Source of the DNA: Porphyrobacter sp. ULC335
GTDB lineage: Bacteria > Pseudomonadota > Alphaproteobacteria > Sphingomonadales > Sphingomonadaceae
Reading direction: 5' to 3'
Length of the DNA stretch: 64,000 bases
Assembly (NCBI RefSeq): GCF_025917005.1
Contig: NZ_CP078091.1
Coordinates: 2,232,001-2,296,000, forward strand
In this document: positions 40,507 to 48,667 of the stretch, in pieces
Layout: each line of letters starts with the position of its first letter
How positions within the stretch are numbered: position 1 is the stretch's first letter
Program-made: the position numbers and the translations under genes
The notes under the pieces: model-generated
Told to the model about the DNA's origin: nothing
Database searches by the model: none
The model's input: the letters and a program-made list of their open reading frames with translations, nothing else

Positions 40507-41280
40507 CTAGGAGATGCACAGTCCGCCATCGACCGGCAGGCATTGCCCCGTGATATAATCGGAGTGGGACGAGGCAAAGAACACCGCCAGCCCCTCCAGC
40601 CCTTCGTGATCGCCCGGGCGGCGCAGCGGGATGCGGCGGCTCATCCATTCGGCAAACTTGGGATCGGCCTTGGCGGTGATGTCAGTCTCGTAGAAACCGA
40701 AAAGCAGGGCGTTGGCGGTGATCTGGTGGCGTGCAAGTTCGAAGGCAGCGGCGCGGGTGAGGCCGTTGAGCGCAGCCTTGGACGCCGCATAATCGGATGA
40801 GCGGTTAACCCCCATGATCGACTGGCCCGAGGATGTTGCGATCAGCTTTCCGCCCGGATCGCCTTCCTTGGCGCGTGCGATCATGTGGCGGGTGACATGC
40901 TTGTAAACCAGCGCCGCGCCGCGGGTGTTGACGGCGAGTGTGTGGTCCCAGCCTTCTGCCGTGATATCCGGGATCGGCGTGCCTGCGCCTGAAATACCGG
41001 CATTGGCGAAGCATATGTCCGCGCGCCCGAAGGCGCCGAGGGTCTGGGCCATGGCAGCCTCTATGTGCGCTTCGTCGGCGATGTCGCAGGTCAGCGCCAT
41101 GACATCGCCTGCGCCGAGGGTGCGCAGTTTCTCCACCGCGGATGCGTTCTTCTCAGCACTGCGTGCCCAGATCGCAACATTCGCGCCAGCCTTGGCAAGA
41201 CCGCGTGCCATGGCGAGGCCGAGCCCGCCGTTGCCGCCGGTGATGATGGCCGTGCGGCCGGTGAGATCAAACAGGTTCAT
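40507..41280 (-). CDS. Short-chain dehydrogenase/reductase
   Basis: 257 residues from the ATG at 41280 (MNLFDLTG). Classical SDR: nucleotide motif TGGNGGLG at residues 14-21, NAG in FANAGISG, catalytic Ser near 150 with Tyr164 and Lys168 (YAASK), and a C-terminal SDYITGQCLPVDGG. The Arg at position 40 after the second strand (AIWAR) hints at NADP use. The substrate is unknown. It is divergent from the DUF3429 gene at 41360. Confidence 0.94.
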   Translation of the reverse strand: MNLFDLTGRTAIITGGNGGLGLAMARGLAKAGANVAIWARSAEKNASAVEKLRTLGAGDVMALTCDIADEAHIEAAMAQTLGAFGRADICFANAGISGAGTPIPDITAEGWDHTLAVNTRGAALVYKHVTRHMIARAKEGDPGGKLIATSSGQSIMGVNRSSDYAASKAALNGLTRAAAFELARHQITANALLFGFYETDITAKADPKFAEWMSRRIPLRRPGDHEGLEGLAVFFASSHSDYITGQCLPVDGGLCIS

Positions 41281-41359
41281 GCGCCCCGTCTGGTGCCGCA
41301 AACGTCCTGTCACTGCAAGCTTGCGGGAACCGTGCGATGGGCCCGGGACTTGTGCCGCC

Positions 41360-41830
41360 ATGGACGGACAAGATTCAAACTCCCAAGCTTCGCTCACCCC
41401 CGCGGCCCGCGCGCTCGGCTACGCCGGCCTATTGCCGCAGGCGATCTGCATCGGGTTGATCCTGACAGGTCACGAATGGCGCTATTCGGCGCTCGCCGGA
41501 GGCTATGCCTATGCGGCAGCGATATTCAGCTTTCTGGGCGGCGTGTGGTGGGGGCAAGCGGTGCAAAGCCAGCGAGCGACGACCGGTGCCTATGTGCTGG
41601 CCGTGATGCCCAGCCTGATCGCCGTGGCGCTGTTCCTGCCATGGACCTTCGGTTGGGAATGGCCCGGCCCGGCGCTGCTCTATCTCGGAGCGCTGATCCT
41701 GGGTTCGCCGATGATCGACCGTGCGCTGGGTTTTGCGCAAGGCGATTTCCTCCAGTTGCGCTGGCACCTGTCGATCGGTCTCGGCGGGCTGACGATCGCG
41801 CTGGGCCTTCTGTCGGAACGGGTGATCTGA
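41360..41830 (+). CDS. DUF3429 membrane protein
   Basis: 156 residues from the ATG at 41360 with four to five hydrophobic helices. The sequence GYAGLLPQAICIG, FLGGVWWGQA and the GSPMIDRALG loop match the DUF3429 family of small inner-membrane proteins. Function unknown. Divergent from the SDR gene with an 80-bp gap. Confidence 0.9.
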   Translation: MDGQDSNSQASLTPAARALGYAGLLPQAICIGLILTGHEWRYSALAGGYAYAAAIFSFLGGVWWGQAVQSQRATTGAYVLAVMPSLIAVALFLPWTFGWEWPGPALLYLGALILGSPMIDRALGFAQGDFLQLRWHLSIGLGGLTIALGLLSERVI

Positions 41831-41930
41831 AGCCACCGCGCCAGCGCTGGCCGCGGCCAGTCGTTTGCGATGCATTAACCACTGTATCTTAGGGAGAAGC
41901 TTGAGTTTCTCTCTTGGAACAGCGCGCTCG

Positions 41931-44297
41931 ATGATCGGATCGTTACAATCTCTGGCCGACAGGATCCGGCGCGCGTTTGAGGTGACCAGCGAGCAACCGG
42001 CTGTATCGAAAGAGGAAACGGGACGTAAGTCGGGTGCGGACTTGCTCCGTCGCAAGCGAATTCAGGTCGCCGTGTTCGCGATCCTGTTCGGGATCGTTTC
42101 CTCGCTGATCGAGTTGCCGCTCCCAGCCGAGGACATGTACCGCGCTGTCCGGGCAGAGTTGCGCATCAGGCCAGCTCCACGCGACATCGTGATGATCGCG
42201 ATCGACGACAAGACGCTGAACGCTTTCGAGCGCAACCTCCCAACTCGTGTTGAAGATAGCGCAGTCATCGACCGTCTTTTCGCGTCAGGCGTCCGGAAAG
42301 TCGCCTTCGATCGGGCTCATGCCGATCTCGAAAGCCCGCGGGCAGATGAGATGTTTGCGCAGACTCTCGCCCGACACTCCGGCAAGGTTTGGCTCGGCAT
42401 GGCTCCGAGTCACAACGTCGGTCTTCAGGAAGTCGGGGAAATCATCCCGCGCCCCGAATTCCGCCGACATGCCAACGCAGCCGCCATGAATGGAATAGGC
42501 TCTGTTTTCGGGCTGTCGGTGACGTTTCCGACGAGCGTCGCCTACGAGGGTCAGGCGATGCCGTCGCTGTCGGCGGTGTTAGCGGATTATAGTGGGCCCG
42601 CGCGGATGTACCGGCCGGACTATGCTTTCGATCCCCGGACGATCCCGACATATAGCTATGTCGATGTCTATCGTGGCCGCGTCCCGGCGTCCAAGTTTGC
42701 TGGCCTGAATGTGATCATCGGCAAGGCTTACTACGAATCCGCTGACTTCTACACGATGCCTCTGCGGGACGGAAAAATCCCGGGGGCCTATTTCCATATC
42801 ATGGGCGCCCATTCGCTGAAGCGCGGTGTGCCGATGGATCTGATGTGGTTCCCGGCGCTGATCCTCGCGGCAGGCGCGATTCTGGTGCAGGCGCTGAGCC
42901 CGCGGCGCACATCCAAACCATTGTGGATGGTGGCCCTTGCGCTGCTTACGGTCACCTTCGTGCTCGACGAGCTTTCGATCAATATCGACATCATGTCCGC
43001 GTTGCTGGCGATGGGCGGGGCCGCGTTCTTCTTCCACCGCATCAACCGCAAATATTTCAGCAGCGATTTCGACGCGATGACCACGAGCGCGATCAGCTCG
43101 GACAAGCCGAGCGAGGAGCGCGACGTTTACGCGCTCAAGATCGCGAACCTGGCAGAAATGTCGGAAGAGTGGTCGGCGCGCGAGATCGGCGATTTCGTCA
43201 ACACGCTGATCGCCTATGTGAAGGGGCCCGGCGAAGTCGGCGACGTTGCTTTTGAACGCGATCTGCTCGTCTGGCTGGCGCCCCGCATGGAAACGGTCGA
43301 GCTTGAGCGCCATGCTGATGGTCTTGCGCTGATGCTCAAGACCGCGATCAACCACGACTGGCAGTCGACCAACAGTTCCCCCGCGTTGGGGATCGACACG
43401 AACTATGATCTGCCGGTGGCACTGCGCATCAAGAAGGCAATGCAGGCAGCCGACGAGGCAGCGGCTCGCGGTGTGCGCTTCATCATCAACGACGCAGCAC
43501 ATCTCGAAGCACGCAATCACCGGCTTGAGCTGATCCGCGTCCTCGAGAAGGGCCTGAGAAATCGCAACATAGGCGTGGCCTATCAGCCCAAGATCGATCT
43601 TTCCTCGGGCCGGATCGTTGGCGCGGAGACTTTGATCCGCTGGCAGCCGGACGGGGGCGAGTTCATCAATCCGCAGGAGCTGGTGCTCGCCGCCGAGGCC
43701 GGGGACCGGATCAACGAACTTACCCTGGTGGTGATGGAGGCAGCGCTGCTTGATGGAAAGCAGGCGATCGCGCTCGACCCGCGCTTCAAACTGGCCGTCA
43801 ATATGTCGGCCAAAAGCCTTTCCGACACGCACCTGCTGTTCGACATCATGACCCTGCTGGGCCGTTACGATTTTCCGCCCGAGAACCTGACGCTCGAACT
43901 GACCGAAACCGCCAAGCTGGAAGATCACCGGATCGCCCCGCAGATTGCCGCCTTGAAAGCAAGGGGTATCTGCCTGTCGATCGACGACTTCGGCACCGGC
44001 CAGTCGAACCTCGAATACATCGAAAAGCTGCCGAGTTCCGAGCTCAAGATCGACAAGCGTTTCGTCCAGCACATGGCGACGTCCGAAGAGAGCCGCGCCG
44101 TGGTGCGCGCTACGATCGAGATCGCCCATTCGCTGGGCAAGATCGTTGTGGCCGAAGGCGTCGAGGATCTTTCAGTGGCCGCAACGCTCAAGGCGATGGG
44201 CTGCGACCATGCCCAAGGTTACCTGTTCTCGCGCGCGATTGCGATGCCGGAACTGCTGGCGATGATGGGTGGAGGACGAGCGGCACTTAACGCTTGA
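41931..44297 (+). CDS. CHASE2-degenerate GGDEF-EAL membrane signalling protein
   Basis: 788 residues from the ATG at 41931; a TTG at 41901 with agggaga upstream is a real alternative. A transmembrane helix (VAVFAILFGIVSSLIELPL) precedes a periplasmic CHASE2 sensor domain (VMIAIDDKTLNAFERNLPTR, YFHIMGAHSLKRG), then three more helices. The region after them resembles a GGDEF fold but has no GGDEF signature (ERDLLVWLAP). The EAL domain is intact: AETLIRW, NMSAKSL, LELTETAKL, DDFGTGQS, KIDKRFV, AEGVED, QGYLFSR. It is likely a phosphodiesterase responding to an extracytoplasmic signal. A CtrA box overlaps its stop codon. Confidence 0.93.
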   Translation: MIGSLQSLADRIRRAFEVTSEQPAVSKEETGRKSGADLLRRKRIQVAVFAILFGIVSSLIELPLPAEDMYRAVRAELRIRPAPRDIVMIAIDDKTLNAFERNLPTRVEDSAVIDRLFASGVRKVAFDRAHADLESPRADEMFAQTLARHSGKVWLGMAPSHNVGLQEVGEIIPRPEFRRHANAAAMNGIGSVFGLSVTFPTSVAYEGQAMPSLSAVLADYSGPARMYRPDYAFDPRTIPTYSYVDVYRGRVPASKFAGLNVIIGKAYYESADFYTMPLRDGKIPGAYFHIMGAHSLKRGVPMDLMWFPALILAAGAILVQALSPRRTSKPLWMVALALLTVTFVLDELSINIDIMSALLAMGGAAFFFHRINRKYFSSDFDAMTTSAISSDKPSEERDVYALKIANLAEMSEEWSAREIGDFVNTLIAYVKGPGEVGDVAFERDLLVWLAPRMETVELERHADGLALMLKTAINHDWQSTNSSPALGIDTNYDLPVALRIKKAMQAADEAAARGVRFIINDAAHLEARNHRLELIRVLEKGLRNRNIGVAYQPKIDLSSGRIVGAETLIRWQPDGGEFINPQELVLAAEAGDRINELTLVVMEAALLDGKQAIALDPRFKLAVNMSAKSLSDTHLLFDIMTLLGRYDFPPENLTLELTETAKLEDHRIAPQIAALKARGICLSIDDFGTGQSNLEYIEKLPSSELKIDKRFVQHMATSEESRAVVRATIEIAHSLGKIVVAEGVEDLSVAATLKAMGCDHAQGYLFSRAIAMPELLAMMGGGRAALNA

Positions 44298-44301
44298 TTA
44301 A
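44287..44301. promoter_or_regulatory. CtrA box 1 (TTAA-N7-TTAA)
   Basis: TTAA-CGCTTGA-TTAA, a perfect match to the CtrA consensus, overlapping the EAL gene stop. It is the upstream one of two boxes. Confidence 0.8.
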
Positions 44302-44303
44302 GG

Positions 44304-44318
44304 TTAATAACGTGTTAA
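44304..44318. promoter_or_regulatory. CtrA box 2 (TTAA-N7-TTAA)
   Basis: TTAA-TAACGTG-TTAA, a second perfect CtrA consensus two bases after the first, and 40 bp before the micro-ORF start. The position fits activation of a promoter for the short transcript ending at 44450. Confidence 0.82.
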
Positions 44319-44357
44319 ACACATCCTACAGCTTTTGCCGCTGATAGGAGAAAAATC

Positions 44358-44396
44358 ATGTGGGGCTACTTCTCGCACCTGTTCGGCAGCCGCTAA
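44358..44396 (+). CDS. 12-residue micro-ORF with strong ribosome site
   Basis: ATG at 44358, product MWGYFSHLFGSR, stop TAA at 44394-44396. Ribosome site taggag is 7-8 bases before the ATG. It is bounded by two perfect CtrA boxes upstream and an intrinsic terminator 25 bases downstream, so it is a complete transcription unit of about 120 bases. The peptide is aromatic and amphipathic with a Gly-Ser-Arg end. It could be a real micropeptide or a coding-looking part of a small RNA. No family recognised. Confidence 0.5.
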   Translation: MWGYFSHLFGSR

Positions 44397-44420
44397 TTCG
44401 GCGTCGCTCTTAAAAGATAC

Positions 44421-44450
44421 AAAAAGCCTCGGGAAACCGGGGCTTTTTTT
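44421..44450 (+). terminator. Intrinsic terminator of the micro-ORF unit
   Basis: AGCCTCGG-GAAA-CCGGGGCT stem with a GAAA tetraloop, A-run before and TTTTTTT after. It separates the short unit from the tldD-like operon 460 bp further on. Confidence 0.92.
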
Positions 44451-44912
44451 GTTTCAGGCTCCCGTTTTCTTGGTCTGGCGTGCCACGCAACTCCGGCGCC
44501 GGTCCGCGCGTGACCGGGTTGCGAATCGTGGTTAATCCGCAATGCGCCGGGCCGATGCGCGCAACGCTGTAGGACGAGATCGCAAGCCTTCAGACTAGAG
44601 GCTGCTTCGCCAGCAAAATGACTGGCCCATCGCGGCATCGGTCTGCGCCCGACCAGTCCATCGCCCCTATGCCCTGTTCGTCGATTAAGTCCTGCGCTTC
44701 GTCGGCTGCTTCGCCCAAAGCTTGAATGCCCGTTGCTACAGAACCGGTATCGGGGCGATGTCACATGTCGCAAGGGAACTGCCAGAGGGCGAGCCAAACG
44801 GTTTGACCATCTCGCGGGCTCTCGGCAGTTATGTCCCCCGCTGCAGAGCAATCGCCGGATTGGCTTCGGAAATTCCCGAAGACTGCCATCGGCCGGTTTG
44901 GGGAGGTTTCAC
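44451..44912. other. Leader region of the tldD-moxR cluster
   Basis: About 460 bases without a convincing gene. The opposite-strand and same-strand open frames do not look like proteins. Presumably it holds the promoter of the following gene cluster; I cannot place -35/-10 boxes with confidence. Confidence 0.5.
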
Positions 44913-46547
44913 GTGGACAGACGGGATTTTTTGGCGCTCAGCACCTTCTTTACAGGTGCCGCGCTGTCGCCCTCCATTTTCGGCAAGGCGATTGCGGCTA
45001 GCGAACTTCAGAACGGGATCGAACTCGCGGTCAAGAAGCGGCTGGCGGACGCCGCGCTCGCGGCGGCAACCGCGGCTGGCGCCAGCTATTGCGACGTTCG
45101 CGTCGGGCGCTACCTGCGCCAGTTCGTCATCACCCGCGAACGCAATGTCGAGAATATCGTCAACACCGAAAGCACTGGCACGGGCGTGCGCGTGATCGCT
45201 GACGGAGCCTGGGGCTTCGCCGCGACCAACGACATGACCGAGGATGCCGTCGCCGCCGCAGCGCGTCAGGCGACCGCGATTGCCAAGGCCAATGCCCGCA
45301 TCCAGAACAGCGCCGTGCAGCTTGCGCCCACGCCGGGCGTCGGCGAAGTCAGCTGGCGCACCCCGATCAAGAAGAACGCGATGGACGTGCCGATCGCCGA
45401 CAAGGTCGATCTGCTGATGTCGGTAAACGACGCCGCGCTCGGTGCCGGAGCCAGCTTCGTCAATTCGCTGCTGTTCCTCGTCAACGAGCAGAAGTATTTC
45501 GCCTCGACCGACGGGTCTTACATCGATCAGGACGTTCACCGCATCTGGGCGCCGATCACCGTCACCGCGGTCGACACGACGACCGGCAAGTTCCGTTCGC
45601 GCGAAGGGCTTTCGGCTCCGATGGGCCTCGGCTGGGAGTACATGGACGGCCGCGCCGAGGACAAGTTCGTGCTGCCCAACGGGCTCACCACCTACGGCAA
45701 TTCCTACGACATGAAGGAAGATGCCATCGCCGCCGCCAATGATGCGCAGGCGAAGCTCAAGGCACCTTCGGTCAAGCCGGGCAAGTACGACCTGGTGCTC
45801 GATCCAAACCACCTCGGCCTGACGATCCACGAATCGGTCGGCCACCCGCTCGAGCTGGATCGCGTGCTCGGCTATGAAGCCAACTACGCCGGCACCAGCT
45901 TTGCGACCCTCGACAAGCGTGATGCTGCCTTCAAGTACGGCAGCGAGATCGTGAACCTGTTCGCCGACAAGACCCAGCCCGGATCGCTCGGCGCGGTCGG
46001 TTATGACGATGAAGGCGTGCAGACCAAGCGTTGGGATCTGGTCAAGGATGGAACGCTGGTCGATTACCAGACCATCCGCGATCAGGCGCACATCGTCGGC
46101 AAGGATGCATCGGACGGCTGTTGCTATGCCGACAGCTGGTCGAGCGTCCAGTTCCAGCGCATGGCCAACGTCAGCCTTGCGCCGGGCAAGACCAAGCTGT
46201 CCCCCACCGACATGATCGCAGGCATCGAAAACGGGATCTACATCTCGGGCCGCGGGTCATTCTCGATCGATCAGCAGCGCTACAATGCGCAGTTCGGCGG
46301 GACGGTGTTCTACGAGATCAAGAACGGCCAGCTCGGCCCGATGATCGAGGACGTCGCCTATCAGATGCGCACCCCCGAATTCTGGGGCGCGTGCTCGGCC
46401 ATCTGCGACGAAAGCGATTATCGCCTGTTCGGTTCGTTCTTCGACGGGAAGGGGCAGCCGAGCCAGATCTCGGCGGTCAGCCATGGTTCGTCGACCACCC
46501 GTTTCGACGGGATCAACGTCATCAACACCGCCCGGTCGCTGGGTTGA
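44913..46547 (+). CDS. TldD-like metallopeptidase with Tat signal
   Basis: 544 residues from a GTG at 44913 preceded by gggagg; the frame is open further upstream but the signal begins here. Twin-arginine signal DRRDFLALSTFFTGAALSPSIFGKAIA. TldD family core: TESTGTGVRVIADGAWGFAAT, the zinc motif HESVGHPLELD (HExxxH), and ISGRGSFSIDQQR. Cytosolic TldD/TldE of E. coli digest and mature modified peptides such as microcin B17. Here export is predicted, so it would act in the periplasm. It heads a compact operon and is followed at once by the partner gene. Confidence 0.9.
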   Translation: MDRRDFLALSTFFTGAALSPSIFGKAIAASELQNGIELAVKKRLADAALAAATAAGASYCDVRVGRYLRQFVITRERNVENIVNTESTGTGVRVIADGAWGFAATNDMTEDAVAAAARQATAIAKANARIQNSAVQLAPTPGVGEVSWRTPIKKNAMDVPIADKVDLLMSVNDAALGAGASFVNSLLFLVNEQKYFASTDGSYIDQDVHRIWAPITVTAVDTTTGKFRSREGLSAPMGLGWEYMDGRAEDKFVLPNGLTTYGNSYDMKEDAIAAANDAQAKLKAPSVKPGKYDLVLDPNHLGLTIHESVGHPLELDRVLGYEANYAGTSFATLDKRDAAFKYGSEIVNLFADKTQPGSLGAVGYDDEGVQTKRWDLVKDGTLVDYQTIRDQAHIVGKDASDGCCYADSWSSVQFQRMANVSLAPGKTKLSPTDMIAGIENGIYISGRGSFSIDQQRYNAQFGGTVFYEIKNGQLGPMIEDVAYQMRTPEFWGACSAICDESDYRLFGSFFDGKGQPSQISAVSHGSSTTRFDGINVINTARSLG

Positions 46548-46569
46548 GCCAAGCGCAGGAGAAGCAGAC

Positions 46570-47892
46570 ATGAGCATTCTTACAGAAGCGCAGGCAAAGG
46601 CCATCCTTGAAAAGGTCATCGCCTTTTCGACCGCGGACGAAGCCAGCGCGCAGCTGAGCGGCGGAACCCAGGGCAACGTCCGGTTCGCCCGCAATGATAT
46701 CTCCACCTCGGGCATCGTCGAGAGCATCGATCTTGCCGTGCAGGTCGCTTTCGGCAAGCGGGTCGGGACGGCGACGATCAACCAGTTCGACGACGCCTCG
46801 CTGGAGCGGGTCGTGCGCCGGGCGGAGGATCTGGCCAAGCTCGCTCCGGAAAACCCCGAATTCATGCCCGCCGTCGGCCCGCAGACGTACCGCGCGACCG
46901 ACATGTACGGCGCGGGCACTGCGGCGCTGACGGCAGAGGCCCGCGCCAAGATCGCGGAAGCCTCGATCATGCCATGCCGTGACAAGGGGCTGATTGCTGC
47001 CGGTTTCCTTGAAGACGGGTACACGTTCTTTGCCCACGCCAATTCCAATGGCAACTTCGGCTACCAGCAGGCCACAATCGCGGATTACACCTGCACCGTG
47101 CGCACCGAAGATGGCCGCGGGTCGGGCTGGGTTGCGAGCAATGTGAAGGATGTGGCGGATTTCGATCCCGCCAAGGATATCCAGATCGCGATGCGCAAGG
47201 CGGCGGCGTCAGCCGATGCTCAGGCGCTAGAGCCCGGCAAGTACACTGTCATCCTTGAGCCTGCGGCGGCTTCGGGCCTCATCAGCTTCATGATGAACTT
47301 CTTCGACGCACGTTCGGCCGATGAAGGGCGCAGCTTCCTCAGCAAGCAGGGCGGTGGCAATAAGATCGGCGAGCAGATCATGGATCCGCGCGTCAATATC
47401 TACACCGATCCGTGGAACCCGGTGGTGCCTGCCATGCCGTGGGACGGCGATGGCCTGCCGCGTGAACGCACCCAGATCATCGATGCCGGCAAGGTCGCGA
47501 ACCTCCAGTACTCGCGCTACTGGGCGGGCAAGCAGGGCAAGCCCGAAACCGCAGGGTGGGGCAACACGATCATGGAAGGCGGCACCAAGTCGACCTCCGA
47601 ACTGATCGCCAGCACCGAACGCGGCATTCTCGTCACACGCACCTGGTACATCCGCATGGTCGATCCGCAGACCGTGCTGCTGACCGGCCTGACGCGTGAC
47701 GGCACCTTCTACATCGAGGACGGGCAGCTGAAGTACCCGATCAAGAACTTCCGCTTCAATGAAAGCCCGGTGATCATGCTCAACAACATCGAAGAACTGG
47801 GCCGTTCGGTCCGGGTCGAGGATGGCAGCATGATGGTCCCGCCGATGAAGGTCCGAGACTTCACCTTCACCTCGCTGTCCGACGCCGTCTGA
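46570..47892 (+). CDS. TldE/PmbA-like partner subunit
   Basis: 440 residues from the ATG at 46570 (caggagaagc upstream), 22 bases after the TldD-like stop. Same fold as the previous gene (RNDISTSGIVESIDLAVQVAFG, TVILEPAAASGLISFMMNF) but without an HExxxH motif, as expected for the non-catalytic TldE/PmbA subunit. It has no signal peptide although its predicted partner has a Tat signal. The C-terminus MVPPMKVRDFTFTSLS is typical. Confidence 0.9.
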   Translation: MSILTEAQAKAILEKVIAFSTADEASAQLSGGTQGNVRFARNDISTSGIVESIDLAVQVAFGKRVGTATINQFDDASLERVVRRAEDLAKLAPENPEFMPAVGPQTYRATDMYGAGTAALTAEARAKIAEASIMPCRDKGLIAAGFLEDGYTFFAHANSNGNFGYQQATIADYTCTVRTEDGRGSGWVASNVKDVADFDPAKDIQIAMRKAAASADAQALEPGKYTVILEPAAASGLISFMMNFFDARSADEGRSFLSKQGGGNKIGEQIMDPRVNIYTDPWNPVVPAMPWDGDGLPRERTQIIDAGKVANLQYSRYWAGKQGKPETAGWGNTIMEGGTKSTSELIASTERGILVTRTWYIRMVDPQTVLLTGLTRDGTFYIEDGQLKYPIKNFRFNESPVIMLNNIEELGRSVRVEDGSMMVPPMKVRDFTFTSLSDAV

Positions 47893-47919
47893 CAAGCGAT
47901 AACCAAGGGCGCGGGTGAC

Positions 47920-48654
47920 GTGAGCCATGAAGCCATCACCCGCGCACGTTTTCTGCGATTGGTCGCAGGCGGGCTGTTGAGCACGCTTCCGGGCGCGGCC
48001 TTGTCTGCTGCTCCAAGGCCCGGCGGGGCGGCGGCGGGCGGCTATGACTTCTGGTTCACCCGCCTCAAGTATAATTCCGGCGACTGGGACGTTGACCAGC
48101 GCATGCCGGCCAACCTCATCACCTCGCTCATCGACTACACCAGCCTGAGGGTCGACACGCAGGAACACGTCGTGGACCTCGGCGATCCGAAGATGCTGTC
48201 GGCACCGTTCTGCTATCTTGCCGGGCACAAGGCGGTCGAATTCTCCGACGCGGAGCGCCGCAATTTCGAACGCTATGTCAGGAATGGCGGCTTCGTGTTC
48301 GTCGATGATTGCAACCATGATATCGACGGCTTGTTCGCCAAGTCTTTCGAGGCGCAGATGGCCCGCATCTTCGGCGGCGAGGCGATGAAAAAGCTGCCCA
48401 ATGACCACGCCCTCTATTCAAGCTTCTTCAAGTTCAACGGTCCGCCTGCAACATCCTTCGAGCTCAATGGCTGGGGCGATGATCTCATCCATGATTACCT
48501 GAAGGGCATCACCATCAACGACCGCCTTGGCGTGCTCTACAGCAACAAGGACTATGGTTGCGAGTGGGACTACGACTGGCGCAACAAGCGCTTCCTGGCC
48601 GAGGACAACACCCGCTTCGGGGTGAACATCATCATGTATGCGCTCAGCAATTGA
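47920..48654 (+). CDS. DUF4159 protein, exported
   Basis: 244 residues from a GTG at 47920. N-terminal signal-like segment RARFLRLVAGGLLSTLPGAALSA. The DUF4159 domain starts at YDFWFTRLKYNSGDWDVDQRMPANLITSLIDYTSLRV and runs to NIIMYALSN, with FVFVDDCNHDIDG in the core. In other alphaproteobacteria this domain is often fused to a BatA-like membrane part next to moxR; here it is a separate exported protein in front of moxR. Function unknown. Confidence 0.88.
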   Translation: MSHEAITRARFLRLVAGGLLSTLPGAALSAAPRPGGAAAGGYDFWFTRLKYNSGDWDVDQRMPANLITSLIDYTSLRVDTQEHVVDLGDPKMLSAPFCYLAGHKAVEFSDAERRNFERYVRNGGFVFVDDCNHDIDGLFAKSFEAQMARIFGGEAMKKLPNDHALYSSFFKFNGPPATSFELNGWGDDLIHDYLKGITINDRLGVLYSNKDYGCEWDYDWRNKRFLAEDNTRFGVNIIMYALSN

Positions 48655-48667
48655 AGGGTTTGAACAG

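Noticed and set aside
44393..44851. 152-codon minus-strand open frame between the micro-ORF and tldD
   Set aside because: It covers the micro-ORF terminator on the opposite strand, is Arg/Gly/Pro-rich and has no ribosome site.
44904..44919. Second parS-like match (GGTTTCACGTGGACAG) at the TldD-like start
   Set aside because: Only 11 of 16 bases match and the palindrome is broken; it is the GTG start and ribosome site of the gene.
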